A stretch of DNA of 64,000 bases, from positions 47,964 to 111,963 of the forward strand of contig NZ_JAMOHV010000016.1 of the NCBI RefSeq assembly GCF_024448505.1. Direction: 5' to 3'. This document shows, piece by piece, positions 8,501 through 21,682 of the stretch. The translations under genes and the position numbers were made by a program. Under the pieces are notes generated by a model. The model was not told the DNA's origin. It worked only from the letters and a program-made list of their open reading frames with translations, and made no database searches. How positions within the stretch are numbered: position 1 is the stretch's first letter; every line of letters starts with the position of its first letter. Source of the stretch: Stutzerimonas degradans. GTDB lineage: Bacteria > Pseudomonadota > Gammaproteobacteria > Pseudomonadales > Pseudomonadaceae.

Positions 8501-8677
8501 ATGGCCACCAAAGCCGCTGCCAAGCGCAAGCCCGAACCCGCTTTCGAAACCAGCCAGTCCCTGGCCGACCAGATGGCCGCCTTCCTCAAGGCCGGCGGTG
8601 AAATCCAGCAGATTCCCAACGGAGTCAGCGGCCAGACCCAAGGGCCGTCGCGTCAGATCACCATCAGCAAGAAGTGA
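8501..8677 (+). CDS. small conserved protein of unknown function (58 aa)
   Basis: The N-terminus is basic and low-complexity (MATKAAAKRKPEP). It is followed by a predicted amphipathic helix (SLADQMAAFLKAGG) and the segment GEIQQIPNGVSG. The pattern AFLKAGGEIQQI resembles the C-terminal part of the pseudomonad RNA-polymerase-associated protein SutA, but the similarity is short and I cannot call homology. The gene has a near-consensus promoter and a strong terminator of its own, which suggests a separate, well-expressed transcript. An in-frame GTG at 8495 would add two residues; ATG at 8501 is preferred. Confidence 0.75.
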   Translation: MATKAAAKRKPEPAFETSQSLADQMAAFLKAGGEIQQIPNGVSGQTQGPSRQITISKK

Positions 8678-8703
8678 TCGACTCCTCCCGCTGAAACGCC
8701 CCT

Positions 8704-8747
8704 CGGCGAGCCCTGCCATCCGCGCAACGGCTCGCCGCGTTTTTTTA
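8704..8747 (+). terminator. rho-independent terminator
   Basis: A 9-bp perfect stem (CGGCGAGCC 8704-8712 / GGCTCGCCG 8729-8737) is followed by CG and seven T. It ends the transcript of the 58-residue protein and separates it from the pseudouridine-synthase-like gene. Confidence 0.9.
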
Positions 8748-8765
8748 CCCCCTTCCGAGCCCATC

Positions 8766-9491
8766 ATGACCGACCCCGTACGCCTGTCCAAACGCCTCGC
8801 CGACCAGCTCGGCTGCTCCCGGCGCGAAGCCGAGCTGTATATCGAGGGCGGCTGGGTGACGGTGGACGACCAGGTGGTGCAGGCGCCGTTCTTCAAGGTC
8901 CAGCCAGCGCAGCGACTGACCCTGTTGCCGGGCGCCACCGCAAACGAGATTGCACCGGTCACACTGCTGCTGCACAAGCCGGCCGGCGCGTCCGTGCCGA
9001 CCGATGCCGCGGCCGCCCTGCAATTGCTCTCGGCCGTCGGCCACTGGGCCGAGGACCCGAGCACCACCGCCCCGCTGCAACGCCACCTGCTGCGCCAGAA
9101 CGTGCTGCTGCCGCTCGAGGACGAAGCCAGCGGACTGCTGGTGTTCAGCCAGCAACGCGAAGTGATCCGCCTGCTGAGCGATGCGCGCAGCAAGCTGGAG
9201 CAGGAATTCATCGTCGAGGTCAGCGGCGAACCGGAAGCGGACGGCCTGGCACTGCTCGGCAACGGCATCGGCCATCGCGGCCGGATTCTGCCCAAAGCCA
9301 AGGCCAGCTGGCAGAACGAAACCCACCTGCGCGTGGCCGTCAAACAACCGCAACCCGGCGAGTTGCGCATGCTCTGCGAAGCCATCGGCCTGCGCGTGCT
9401 CGGCTACAAGCGCATTCGCATCGGCCGGCTGTCGATGGCCAAGCTGCCGCTGGGCCAGTGGCGCTTTCTCGGCGAACACGAGCGCTTCTGA
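8766..9491 (+). CDS. S4-domain pseudouridine synthase homologue lacking the catalytic Asp
   Basis: 241 residues with RsuA/RluB/RluF-type layout: an S4 RNA-binding domain (about 4-55, RLSKRLADQLGCSRREAELYI) then a pseudouridine synthase domain with KPAGASVPTD (71-80) and a C-terminal YKRIRIGRLSMAKLPLGQWR (214-233). The family signature R-L-D-x-x-T-S-G-L aligns to PLEDEASGL at 116-124, so the catalytic Asp position is Glu118 and the Arg and Thr are also changed. It may be an RNA-binding protein without synthase activity, or use the shifted Asp119. ATG at 8766 is chosen because the S4 domain begins at once after it; the longer frame upstream runs through the terminator. Confidence 0.8.
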   Translation: MTDPVRLSKRLADQLGCSRREAELYIEGGWVTVDDQVVQAPFFKVQPAQRLTLLPGATANEIAPVTLLLHKPAGASVPTDAAAALQLLSAVGHWAEDPSTTAPLQRHLLRQNVLLPLEDEASGLLVFSQQREVIRLLSDARSKLEQEFIVEVSGEPEADGLALLGNGIGHRGRILPKAKASWQNETHLRVAVKQPQPGELRMLCEAIGLRVLGYKRIRIGRLSMAKLPLGQWRFLGEHERF

Positions 9492-9649
9492 GCCCACCGT
9501 TCGGCGGCTGGCTTTACCAGAAGCGCTGGCAACCCGTACGCTCGCTTGCAGCATCCGCCGGCTGAACCAGACCAAGCGGAGCGCTGTCCGACGACAGCAT
9601 TGCCACCGAATCCGTCGCGGCGGATTCGTTTCCCTCCGGCGGATCATCG

Positions 9650-10417
9650 ATGTTCAGACTGCTTGCGCTGCTGATTCTCTGTTCGTTGAGTGCCCAGGCG
9701 ACCGAGCGGATCGAGGTCTGGACCTATCACACGTCACCGCCGTTCGCCAACGAGCAGAGTACGGGCCTCTCGGAAGCGCTGGTAGCGCTGCTCAACGAGC
9801 ACCCGTCCAACCACGCCCGCTATTTTTTTGTGCTGAGCCAGCTGCCACGCCGGCGGCTCGATGCCCGGCTCGCCGAAAACCGTCCCGGTGTGCTGCTGTG
9901 GGCAACGCCAACATTCTTCCCGCCCAAGCTGGTGGCCCGCGCGCGATGGACGTCGCCACTGCTCTGCGACACCCAGGACTTCGTTTCGCCAGCGAGCCAT
10001 CCCTTCGATTACGAAGGCCCCGCATCGCTATATGGACAACGCCTCGGCGGCGTGCTCGGACACTACTACCAGACCCTGCAGGACGACATCGACAAGGGTC
10101 GGATTCGTCGCGAGGACGTGCATTCGGATCTGCAGAACCTGCACAAGCTGCTCTCCGGGCGCATCGACGTTGCGCTGCTGCCGCGCTCGGCGCGCTACTT
10201 CTACGAAACCACCGAGATACCGCCAGCACGTCTGCACGTGTCGGACGTACCGCTCTACACCTTCCAGCGCCACATCCTCATCACCTCCAGCCTCAACCCG
10301 GCCGCGACCCAGTTCATCCAGCAGCTGATCACCGATCTGCCGCACAGCGCCCGCTGGCAGGGCCTGTTGCGCCGCTATGGACTGCAGCGGATGAACGCCC
10401 CCTGCACCACCTACTGA
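9650..10417 (+). CDS. periplasmic substrate-binding-like protein (SBP_bac_3 type)
   Basis: 255 residues with a signal peptide (about 1-17, cleavage near AQA-TE). WTYHTSPPFAN near the N-terminus and the bilobed arrangement resemble family 3 extracellular solute-binding domains. There is no ABC permease or ATPase next to it, so it is probably an orphan binding protein or a sensor-like periplasmic protein. The ligand is unknown. Start ATG at 9650 with CGGCGGA upstream. Confidence 0.65.
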   Translation: MFRLLALLILCSLSAQATERIEVWTYHTSPPFANEQSTGLSEALVALLNEHPSNHARYFFVLSQLPRRRLDARLAENRPGVLLWATPTFFPPKLVARARWTSPLLCDTQDFVSPASHPFDYEGPASLYGQRLGGVLGHYYQTLQDDIDKGRIRREDVHSDLQNLHKLLSGRIDVALLPRSARYFYETTEIPPARLHVSDVPLYTFQRHILITSSLNPAATQFIQQLITDLPHSARWQGLLRRYGLQRMNAPCTTY

Positions 10418-10490
10418 GCGCAAACGACTCTGGCGAAGCGCGGTGCGCACGGCCCATACTGGCGAACCTCAAAAGGAGAGCGAGTTCACA

Positions 10491-11051
10491 ATGAGACATG
10501 CGCTGGCGATTGCGCTGCTGATGTTGCTCGGCGGCTGCGCTTCACAATCGTGCGACCAGCCCTGGAGCGACAGCCGCTGCCGGGCGGAACGCCTGCTGTA
10601 CCAGAACGACCTGCTGCAGGCGAAGATCCTGATCGCGTCTGGAGACGAGGAAGGCTACGAGCTGGCCGATGCACTGCTCGACCGCAGCGCGCCGCAGGAT
10701 CGGCGCGGTGAAACCGAGTTCTACCAGGCGCTGTTGATGATCCGCCTCGGCCCGGAGCCGTCCGAGGTGCTGCACCTGCTGGAGAAGGCCAAGGACAAGG
10801 GCCATCCGCACGCGGTCGCCCTGCTCTACAAGATTTACATGGAGCCCTACCTGGTCGACGAGCGCGACATCGCCAAGGCGGACGCCTATCGCGAAGCCTA
10901 CGCGCAGCTCGACGTCGCCCAGAGCGGCTACCCGTCCTTCGAGAAGGCCTTGGCCCTGGTGTCGCAACTGGTCGAACCGCCGCCGCCAGCCGCCGAGTAT
11001 CGCGCGCCCTGCCCGCAGTATTGTCTGGAGCAGGCGCAACAGCCGCGCTGA
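10491..11051 (+). CDS. putative lipoprotein with Sel1/TPR-like helices
   Basis: 186 residues. A lipobox (LLGGCAS, Cys at about residue 14) ends a short signal peptide. The body is helix-rich and resembles Sel1-like repeats (FYQALLMIRLG, AVALLYKIYMEPY). Start ATG at 10491 with AAAAGGAGAG 11 nt upstream; the GTG at 10443 would bury the signal. No function is recognised. Confidence 0.7.
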   Translation: MRHALAIALLMLLGGCASQSCDQPWSDSRCRAERLLYQNDLLQAKILIASGDEEGYELADALLDRSAPQDRRGETEFYQALLMIRLGPEPSEVLHLLEKAKDKGHPHAVALLYKIYMEPYLVDERDIAKADAYREAYAQLDVAQSGYPSFEKALALVSQLVEPPPPAAEYRAPCPQYCLEQAQQPR

Positions 11052-11058
11052 ACGCCGC

Positions 11059-11253
11059 TCAGGGCGCTGGCGTCTGCGACAGGCGCGGCTCCTCGTCGCC
11101 ATCGGCCACCGCACGGGCCTGCGCCTCGCTGGCGTAAGGCCCGCCGATCACCGCGCCATCCAGTTCCACGACCCAGCACACCGCCCAGGTCGGGCGCCAG
11201 GCCTTGGGAACATCCTCACCGCTCAGGTGCTTGATCTGTGCGCGCATGGTCAT
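11059..11253 (-). CDS. small hypothetical protein (64 aa)
   Basis: A short protein with a plausible ribosome binding site (CGGGAGAAATATC before ATG). It holds the segment WAVCWVVELDGAVIGGPYASEAQARAVADG, which is a single small alpha/beta unit. It converges on the upstream lipoprotein gene with only 7 nt between stops. No family is recognised. Confidence 0.6.
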   Translation of the reverse strand: MTMRAQIKHLSGEDVPKAWRPTWAVCWVVELDGAVIGGPYASEAQARAVADGDEEPRLSQTPAP

Positions 11254-11400
11254 GATATTTCTCCCGCGTTGATTGAATGAATCGCACCGCGCCGGGGCGC
11301 GGCCTACGCTAGAAATGACCGCGTGCGCGGTGGGTTCTCACCTGTCGCCCGACGAAACCCCTGCCCAGGCGCGCGGATGACGAGCAGACGAGGACCGACG

Positions 11401-12253
11401 ATGCGCTGCACCTGCCGGGTACTGTTGTCGCTACTGTTCTGCAGCGTTGTGCTGGCCGGCTGCAGCCGCGCGACGCTGGTCTATCGCAACCTCGACGTGC
11501 TGGTACCGTGGTCGCTCAACGACTACCTCGACCTGAACCGCGCGCAGCAGGACCGACTCCGTGAGCGGATCAGGACGCATCTGGCCTGGCATTGCCGCAG
11601 CCAGCTTCCGGACCTGCTCGACGACCTGCAGCGCCTGCAACACGACAGCAGCCACCGCAGGCTGGACGGTGACCAGCTGCAGCCGTACTACCGGGACATC
11701 CGCCAGGCGATCCAGGCCATCGCGGTAGAGATCACCCCCACCGCCACCGAACTGCTACGCGCCCTGGACGACGCGCAGGTGCGTGAACTGGCGCAGGCGC
11801 TGGAGGCGGATCAACGCGAACACCGCGAACAATACCTGGCGCCGCCGTTGCCCCAGCAGATTCGCGAACGTGCCGAGCGCATGGGCGAACGCCTCGAACA
11901 CTGGCTCGGCCCGCTCGATGCGGCGCAACGCCAGCGCGTGCTGGCCTGGTCGCACAGCCTGGGCGAGCAGAATGCACGCTGGCTGAGCAACCGCGAACAA
12001 TGGCAGCGCGAGCTGCTCGACACTGTGCGCCAGCGCGATCAGGCCGATTTCGCAGCGCGCATCGCACGACTGCTGCAGGATCGCGAAGCGCTGCTCGGTG
12101 ACGCCGACCGTGCCGCATTGCAGCACGCCGAACGCGCCGCCCTGGTCCTGCTGGCCGATCTGCACGGCATGGCCGACGCGCGCCAGCGCGAACACCTTGT
12201 CCAGCGCTTGCAGCAGATGCGCCAGGACCTCGCCGGCCTGGAATGCTTACCGG

Positions 12254-12279
<26 letters not shown>
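11401..12279 (+). CDS. DUF6279 family lipoprotein
   Basis: 292 residues with an N-terminal lipoprotein signal (lipobox VLAGCS, Cys near residue 21). It is followed by [19 protein letters not shown], characteristic of this gammaproteobacterial lipoprotein family, and a long helical, Gln/Arg-rich body. Function unknown. ATG at 11401 is chosen because it gives a compact signal peptide; ATG at 11377 is an alternative. The last 26 bp overlap the 3' end of lhr on the other strand. Confidence 0.75.
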
Positions 12280-16570
<4,291 letters not shown>

Positions 16571-16687
16571 GCGCTCGAATATGCTGCCGCACAGGATGCG
16601 GCACAAGCGACAGCCGGTCGGCGGCGCGGAAACGGCATCGCGATATGGCGGTCAACCTTCTGACATCGCCACGCCACGGAGCCCGCC

Positions 16688-16993
16688 ATGACCACCACCC
16701 CGCTCAGCCTCGACAACGCCATGCAACTGGCCGCCGAAGCCTTCCTGCCCTGCGGCTGTGTGACCAGCGCCAACCCCGCTGACGACAGCTTCGGCTTCAC
16801 CGTGATGAGTGGCAGCGGCGCGGAGCTGGCGCGCGTGGCGCAGGTGCGCGACTACGCCGATCCGCTACGCATGGCGCAGGTGATCGAGCAGACCCGCCAG
16901 GAACTGCTCGCCAAGGGCTGCACGCTGGAGCCCTGGACAATGCCCTTCATCACCGATGACAGCGCCATCCCGGAAACCACGCCGAACTACTGA
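16688..16993 (+). CDS. conserved hypothetical protein (101 aa)
   Basis: A small soluble protein beginning MTTTPLSLDNAMQLA, with a possible alpha/beta fold (FGFTVMSGSGAELARVAQVRDYADP). ACGGAGCCCGCC precedes the ATG. It lies between the divergent lhr and egtB. No family is recognised. Confidence 0.65.
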   Translation: MTTTPLSLDNAMQLAAEAFLPCGCVTSANPADDSFGFTVMSGSGAELARVAQVRDYADPLRMAQVIEQTRQELLAKGCTLEPWTMPFITDDSAIPETTPNY

Positions 16994-17121
16994 CCCGGCT
17001 TTCGCAACGGGCGATCTGCTGCTTTTCTCAAACGGGGCGGCCTGCGCGCGAACTTTTGCGCTGCGCTTCGAGTCGCTATCTGGAGGCGGCCGCGACCGCT
17101 CGAACGGCAGGGGGAACGCTC

Positions 17122-18417
17122 ATGATCAATCTGGCAGGACCGGCGCGGGCGCATCCGGCAGCGCCGCAGCCAGGCGGTCTGCTCGACCGCTACCGGCAGG
17201 TGCGCGCCACCAGCGAGGCACTCTGCGCGCCGCTGCAGGTCGAGGATTACGTGATCCAGAGCATGCCTGCCGTCAGCCCGCCGAAATGGCATCTGGCGCA
17301 TGTCAGCTGGTTCTTCGAGACCTTCCTGCTGCTGCCCTACCTGCCCGGCTATCGGCGCCTGAACGACGCCTACGACTACCTGTTCAACTCCTACTACCAG
17401 ACCCACGGCACGCCATTTCCGCGCGCCTTGCGCGGCGTGCTGTCGCGCCCGGGCGTGGACGAGATCTACCGCTACCGTCGGCATGTCGACCAGGCGATGG
17501 GCGAGCTGCTGATTGCCCTGCCGCCCGCGCAGGCCGGCGAGATCGCCCGGCGCGTCGAACTCGGCCTGCAGCACGAGCAGCAGCACCAGGAGCTGCTGCT
17601 GATGGACATCAAGCACATCCTCGCGCAGAACCCGCTGCACCCGGTCTATCGCGACGACCTGCAACCGCCACCCAGCACCCCGCCGCAACGGCCGCGCTGG
17701 CACGAGCATGCCGGCGGCGTGCAGCACATCGGCCACGCCGGCGGCGGCTTCGCCTTCGATTGCGAAACGCCACGGCATCGCCAGTTCGTCGAGGACTTCC
17801 AGCTCGCCGAACGGCCGGTGAGCAACGCCGAGTACCTGTCATTTATCGCCGACGGCGGCTATGCGCGCCCGGAACTGTGGCTATCCGATGGCTGGGACCT
17901 GATCCAGCAGGCCGGCTGGCACGCGCCGCTGTACTGGCTGCGCGCCGAGGACGCCTGGCTGGAGATGACCCTCGGCGGCCTGCGCCCGCTGGACCCGCAC
18001 GCGCCGGTCTGCCATGTCAGCTATTACGAGGCCGACGCCTATGCCCGCTGGGCCGGCGCCCGGCTGCCGAGCGAGGCGGAGTGGGAAGTCGCTGCGGCCG
18101 ACCAGCCGCTGACGGGCAACTTTCTCGAGAGCGACCACCTGCAGCCGGTCGCTGCATCCAGCAGCCATGACGGCCCGCAGCAGCTGTTCGGTGACGTCTG
18201 GGAATGGACGGCCAGCGCCTACCTGCCCTATCCGGGCTTTCGCCCGCTGCCCGGCAGCCTCGGCGAGTACAACGGCAAGTTCATGTCCGGCCAGATGGTG
18301 TTGCGTGGCGGCTGCTGCGCGACGCCGCAATCGCACCTGCGGATCACCTACCGCAATTTCTTCCAGCCGGCGATGCGCTGGCAGTTCGCCGGGCTGCGCC
18401 TGGCCAGGGGGCTCTGA
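17122..18417 (+). CDS. egtB: ergothioneine biosynthesis sulfoxide synthase EgtB
   Basis: 431 residues. An N-terminal DinB-like domain holds HLAHVSWFFE (His60) and the iron ligands HEQQHQE (His151, His155). A C-terminal formylglycine-generating-enzyme-like domain follows (ERPVSNAEYLSFI, CHVSYYEADAYARWAGARLPSEAEWE, GDVWEWTASAY, VLRGGCCATP). EgtB uses iron and oxygen to join a thiol donor to hercynine. The start is ATG at 17122, where MINLAG is followed directly by the DinB domain. egtD follows after 2 nt, so the two form an operon. EgtA, EgtC and EgtE are not nearby. Confidence 0.93.
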   Translation: MINLAGPARAHPAAPQPGGLLDRYRQVRATSEALCAPLQVEDYVIQSMPAVSPPKWHLAHVSWFFETFLLLPYLPGYRRLNDAYDYLFNSYYQTHGTPFPRALRGVLSRPGVDEIYRYRRHVDQAMGELLIALPPAQAGEIARRVELGLQHEQQHQELLLMDIKHILAQNPLHPVYRDDLQPPPSTPPQRPRWHEHAGGVQHIGHAGGGFAFDCETPRHRQFVEDFQLAERPVSNAEYLSFIADGGYARPELWLSDGWDLIQQAGWHAPLYWLRAEDAWLEMTLGGLRPLDPHAPVCHVSYYEADAYARWAGARLPSEAEWEVAAADQPLTGNFLESDHLQPVAASSSHDGPQQLFGDVWEWTASAYLPYPGFRPLPGSLGEYNGKFMSGQMVLRGGCCATPQSHLRITYRNFFQPAMRWQFAGLRLARGL

Positions 18418-18419
18418 AG

Positions 18420-19382
18420 ATGGCGCTGGCCATTCATTTCCATGACCGACTGCAACAACCGCATGCGGCCTCGCTGCGCGAGGAAACCCTGCGCGGGTTC
18501 GCCGCCACGCCGAAACAGGTGTCGCCCAAGTTCTTCTACGATCGGCGCGGCTCCGAGCTGTTCGAGCAGATCTGCCAGCAGCCGGAGTACTACCTCACCC
18601 GTACCGAGGAGCGCATCCTGGCCGACGCGGCGGGCGATATCCGCGAGATCGCCGGTCCGCGCAGCGATCTGATCGAGCTGGGCAGCGGCGCCAGCCGCAA
18701 GGTGCGCCTGCTGCTCGAAGCGCTGCATCCGGCCAGTTATCTGGGCATCGACATCAGCGAGGACTTCCTGCGCAGCAGCACTCAGCGCCTCGCCGCCGAT
18801 TACCCGTGGCTGGAGGTGCACGCCGCCTGCACCGATTTCTCCCACGAACTGGCGCTACCCGAGGACTTTGCCAGCGAGCATCCGCTGGTGTTCTTTCCCG
18901 GCTCGAGCATCGGCAACTTCACCCCGGAGGAAGCCGCGGCCTTGCTGCGCCATCTGCATGACGTGCTGCCGGTCGGTGGCGGACTGCTCATCGGCGTCGA
19001 TCTGGTCAAGCCGCGCGCGGTGCTGGAAGCGGCCTACAACGACCGCGCGCAAGTCACCGCTGCCTTCAATCTGAATCTGCTGCAGCGCATCGGCAATGAG
19101 CTGGACAGCGATATCGACCCGTCGCGCTTCGCCCACCACGCCTTCTTCAACGAGGCCGAGTCGCGCATCGAGATGCATCTGGTCAGCCGCCAGGCGCAGG
19201 ATGTGACCGTCGAGGGCCGGTGCTTCCATTTCGACGCCGGCGAAAGCCTGCATACGGAAAACTCCTACAAATACACGCTGCACTCCTTCGCTGCGCTGGC
19301 CGATGGCGCCGGCTTCGACTGCCGCGCGCAGTGGACCGACCCGCGCGAGCTGTTCAGCGTGCACTACCTGCAGCGCCGGTGA
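18420..19382 (+). CDS. egtD: L-histidine N-alpha-methyltransferase EgtD
   Basis: 320 residues. PKFFYDRRGSELFEQI and YYLTRTE (58-64) are hallmarks of the EgtD family, and ELGSGASRK (86-94) is the SAM-binding motif. The enzyme trimethylates histidine to hercynine, the substrate of EgtB. The start ATG at 18420 overlaps nothing but sits 2 nt after the egtB stop, which suggests translational coupling. The next gene again starts 2 nt after this stop. Confidence 0.95.
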   Translation: MALAIHFHDRLQQPHAASLREETLRGFAATPKQVSPKFFYDRRGSELFEQICQQPEYYLTRTEERILADAAGDIREIAGPRSDLIELGSGASRKVRLLLEALHPASYLGIDISEDFLRSSTQRLAADYPWLEVHAACTDFSHELALPEDFASEHPLVFFPGSSIGNFTPEEAAALLRHLHDVLPVGGGLLIGVDLVKPRAVLEAAYNDRAQVTAAFNLNLLQRIGNELDSDIDPSRFAHHAFFNEAESRIEMHLVSRQAQDVTVEGRCFHFDAGESLHTENSYKYTLHSFAALADGAGFDCRAQWTDPRELFSVHYLQRR

Positions 19383-19384
19383 AC

Positions 19385-21136
19385 ATGCGGTCCGCGCCCC
19401 GCCTCCGCGGCCTCTGCCTCGGTCTGCTTGGCGTCTGCGCCAGCGCGACGCTGCCCGCCGCGCAGCCGGAGCTGCGCATCACCCAGTTGCAGCGCTGCGG
19501 CGATCTGCTTGCCGAAGGCCCGTCGAGCTGGTGTCTGCAGGCCAGCGGCCCGCTCGACGAGGATGTGCGGGTGCTGCTCGCCGGCCAGCCGCTGCGCGCC
19601 GAGCAGCTCGAACACGAGGGTGCGCGCCTGCGCCTGACCCTTCCGGCCGGGCAGCCCAGCGCGCCGCTATGGCTGGAACGCGAGGGTCGGCGCAGCAATC
19701 CGGTGTGGCTGTCGCGCGGGCGCAGCCAGGTGCTCGCTGCCAGCAACGAGGAAGTCGCCGAGAACATGGACGGGCTGACCACCTACGTCGATCTGGCGAG
19801 CCTGATCATCGAGGAAGACCTGGACGGGCTCGCCACCGCGCAACGCTTGGCGGAGAAGTACGGCGCGAAGGTCGTCGGCGCCATCGCGCCGCTCAACACC
19901 TACCAGCTGCGTCTGCCGGTGACGAATCTGACCGAGCGCGATGCCATGCTGCTGCGCCTGGGCAGCGAGGTCGGCGTCGATGCCGTGGTGATCGAGGAAT
20001 CCGGCGCCGAGAGCGGCGAAGCGGAGCCGGGCCGCGCGCGCCGACAGAACCCCGAGTGGGCGGCCAACCGTTTCCTCGATGCGGTGGACTTCTATCGCCG
20101 GCATCTTCCGCCGCGTGCGACACCCGGCGAAGGCGAGCCGATCCGCATCGGCGTGATCGAGCGCAACGTGGATTTCGATGCGCCGGGCTTCGCCGATTAC
20201 CTGCAACCGTGCGACCCGACGGCGGGCCGCACCTGCCTCTACGCCCGTGACGCCCGCCAGCCCGACGGCCATGGCAGCAGCGTCGCCGGCATTCTCGCGG
20301 CGCGTGGCAAGACGCACGACAGCGGTTATCTCAGTGCGCTGGATGAAGCCGGGCCCGGCTTCGAGGTGATCGTCGAGCGCAACTCCGACGCCGGCATCAC
20401 CGCCAACATCGCCGCCTCGGTGAATCTGGTGCAGGACGGCGCGCGCATTCTCAACTGGAGCTGGGGCATCCATCGCATCGGCACGCTGAACGTCGAAGGC
20501 GAGCCGGTGGACTCATTGCTGCGCTCGGGTATCGCCATGAGCGGTTACGAGGAATTGCTGGAGGAGTTCTTCCTCTGGCTGCGCCGCGAGCATCCTGACG
20601 TGGTGGTCATCAATTCGGCGGGCAACGGCTCGGCCCGCTCCGGGCACGACGATTACCGCCTGCCCTCCTCGTTCATCACCGAGCAGCTGCTGGTGGTCGG
20701 CGGCCATCAGCTCAGCAAGCGACGCGGCCTGCCGGTCGAGGACCCGCGCTCGGTGGAAAAACGCCAGTCGTCCAATGTCGACATGCGCGTCGACATCACC
20801 GCCGCCGCCTGCATTCGCGCCGCGACGTACGACGGCGAGCCGGGCGAGGTGCATTGCGGCACCTCCTACGCCACGCCGCTGGTGGCCGGCGCGGTGGCGG
20901 CCATGCTGTCGATCAACCCGCGCCTGCAACCCGAGCAGTTGCGCGAGCTGTTACGCCGCAGCGCGATGACCATCGGCGCGGACTTCGAGGCCGCCGAAGC
21001 GGACGACCTGACCGCACCGATCCTGCCGTCCGAGCGCAACTACCAGCTGGACAACCGCGACGTCGGTCGCTCGGCCCGGCTGGACATGCGCAAGGCACTG
21101 GAGCTCGCCGCCGACAGCCTGCGGCACCGTCGCTGA
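19385..21136 (+). CDS. exported subtilase-like (S8) protein with altered catalytic Asp
   Basis: 583 residues with a signal peptide (about 1-26, ending LPAAQ). A long N-terminal region (30-250) precedes the S8 domain. The motif that normally holds the catalytic Asp reads IGVIERNVDF, so Glu259 replaces Asp. The His motif DGHGSSVAG (His296), the oxyanion Asn in NSAGN (Asn414) and the Ser motif GTSYATP (Ser494) are intact. It may be an impaired protease, or use Glu. It begins 2 nt after the egtD stop and so is probably the third gene of the egtBD operon. A link to ergothioneine is not known to me. Substrate unknown. Confidence 0.8.
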   Translation: MRSAPRLRGLCLGLLGVCASATLPAAQPELRITQLQRCGDLLAEGPSSWCLQASGPLDEDVRVLLAGQPLRAEQLEHEGARLRLTLPAGQPSAPLWLEREGRRSNPVWLSRGRSQVLAASNEEVAENMDGLTTYVDLASLIIEEDLDGLATAQRLAEKYGAKVVGAIAPLNTYQLRLPVTNLTERDAMLLRLGSEVGVDAVVIEESGAESGEAEPGRARRQNPEWAANRFLDAVDFYRRHLPPRATPGEGEPIRIGVIERNVDFDAPGFADYLQPCDPTAGRTCLYARDARQPDGHGSSVAGILAARGKTHDSGYLSALDEAGPGFEVIVERNSDAGITANIAASVNLVQDGARILNWSWGIHRIGTLNVEGEPVDSLLRSGIAMSGYEELLEEFFLWLRREHPDVVVINSAGNGSARSGHDDYRLPSSFITEQLLVVGGHQLSKRRGLPVEDPRSVEKRQSSNVDMRVDITAAACIRAATYDGEPGEVHCGTSYATPLVAGAVAAMLSINPRLQPEQLRELLRRSAMTIGADFEAAEADDLTAPILPSERNYQLDNRDVGRSARLDMRKALELAADSLRHRR

Positions 21137-21138
21137 GG

Positions 21139-21525
21139 TTATTGGCCGCCGGCGGCCAGACGGTCGAACAGCTCGGGCACCAGCGCACCCTCGCCCTGTT
21201 CGCTGAGGCGCTGGCGCAGCGTATCGCTGCCCGGCTCCTGGCCTTCGAGAATCGCCAGCAGGCGCGAGCCGCGTTCGGTCAGCACGAAGTTTTCGCCGTT
21301 GCCACCAGCCTCCTCGGGCCGCGAGGCGATGAAGCCGCCCTCGAACAGCAGACGCTCGTAGTCCGCCGCCTCGGCGCGCAGGCTGTCGAGGTTGGGCAGC
21401 GGCCGCCCGGCGCTCTCCAGCTCGGCGGCGTAGTCCTCGGCGTAGCGGCGCGGCTTGAAGCTGTCGTTGGCGGACTGCCGGACTTCGTGCAGCAGGCGCA
21501 GCAGCAGGTCCCAGTTGTAGCTCAT
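21139..21525 (-). CDS. hypothetical protein, possibly winged-helix
   Basis: 128 residues starting MSYNWDLLLRLLHEV. The pattern of helices followed by GGFIASRP and FVLTERGSRLL resembles a winged helix with its wing, as in small DUF2513-type proteins, but this is a weak match. Start ATG at 21525 with GGGAGACGAGCC upstream. The gene converges on the subtilase with 2 nt between stops; its 3' end contains the 16-bp palindrome TGGCCGCCGGCGGCCA (21143-21158). Confidence 0.65.
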   Translation of the reverse strand: MSYNWDLLLRLLHEVRQSANDSFKPRRYAEDYAAELESAGRPLPNLDSLRAEAADYERLLFEGGFIASRPEEAGGNGENFVLTERGSRLLAILEGQEPGSDTLRQRLSEQGEGALVPELFDRLAAGGQ

Positions 21526-21682
21526 GGCTCGTCTCCCGTGGCTGGTCATCGCCCCGCGGAAAACGAGGCGCCTGCAGTTGGGACTAGTCGGCGCGACGAG
21601 GGTTCGCCGCGCGCCAGGCGCTGAACTAAAGCGTGTACGTGGCGATCCACCGTTGCAGAACGCCGAACCGAGGAGAACCGCC

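Noticed and set aside
21143..21158. 16-bp palindrome TGGCCGCCGGCGGCCA as a terminator for the subtilase gene
   Set aside because: It lies inside the coding end of the opposite gene and has no T run.
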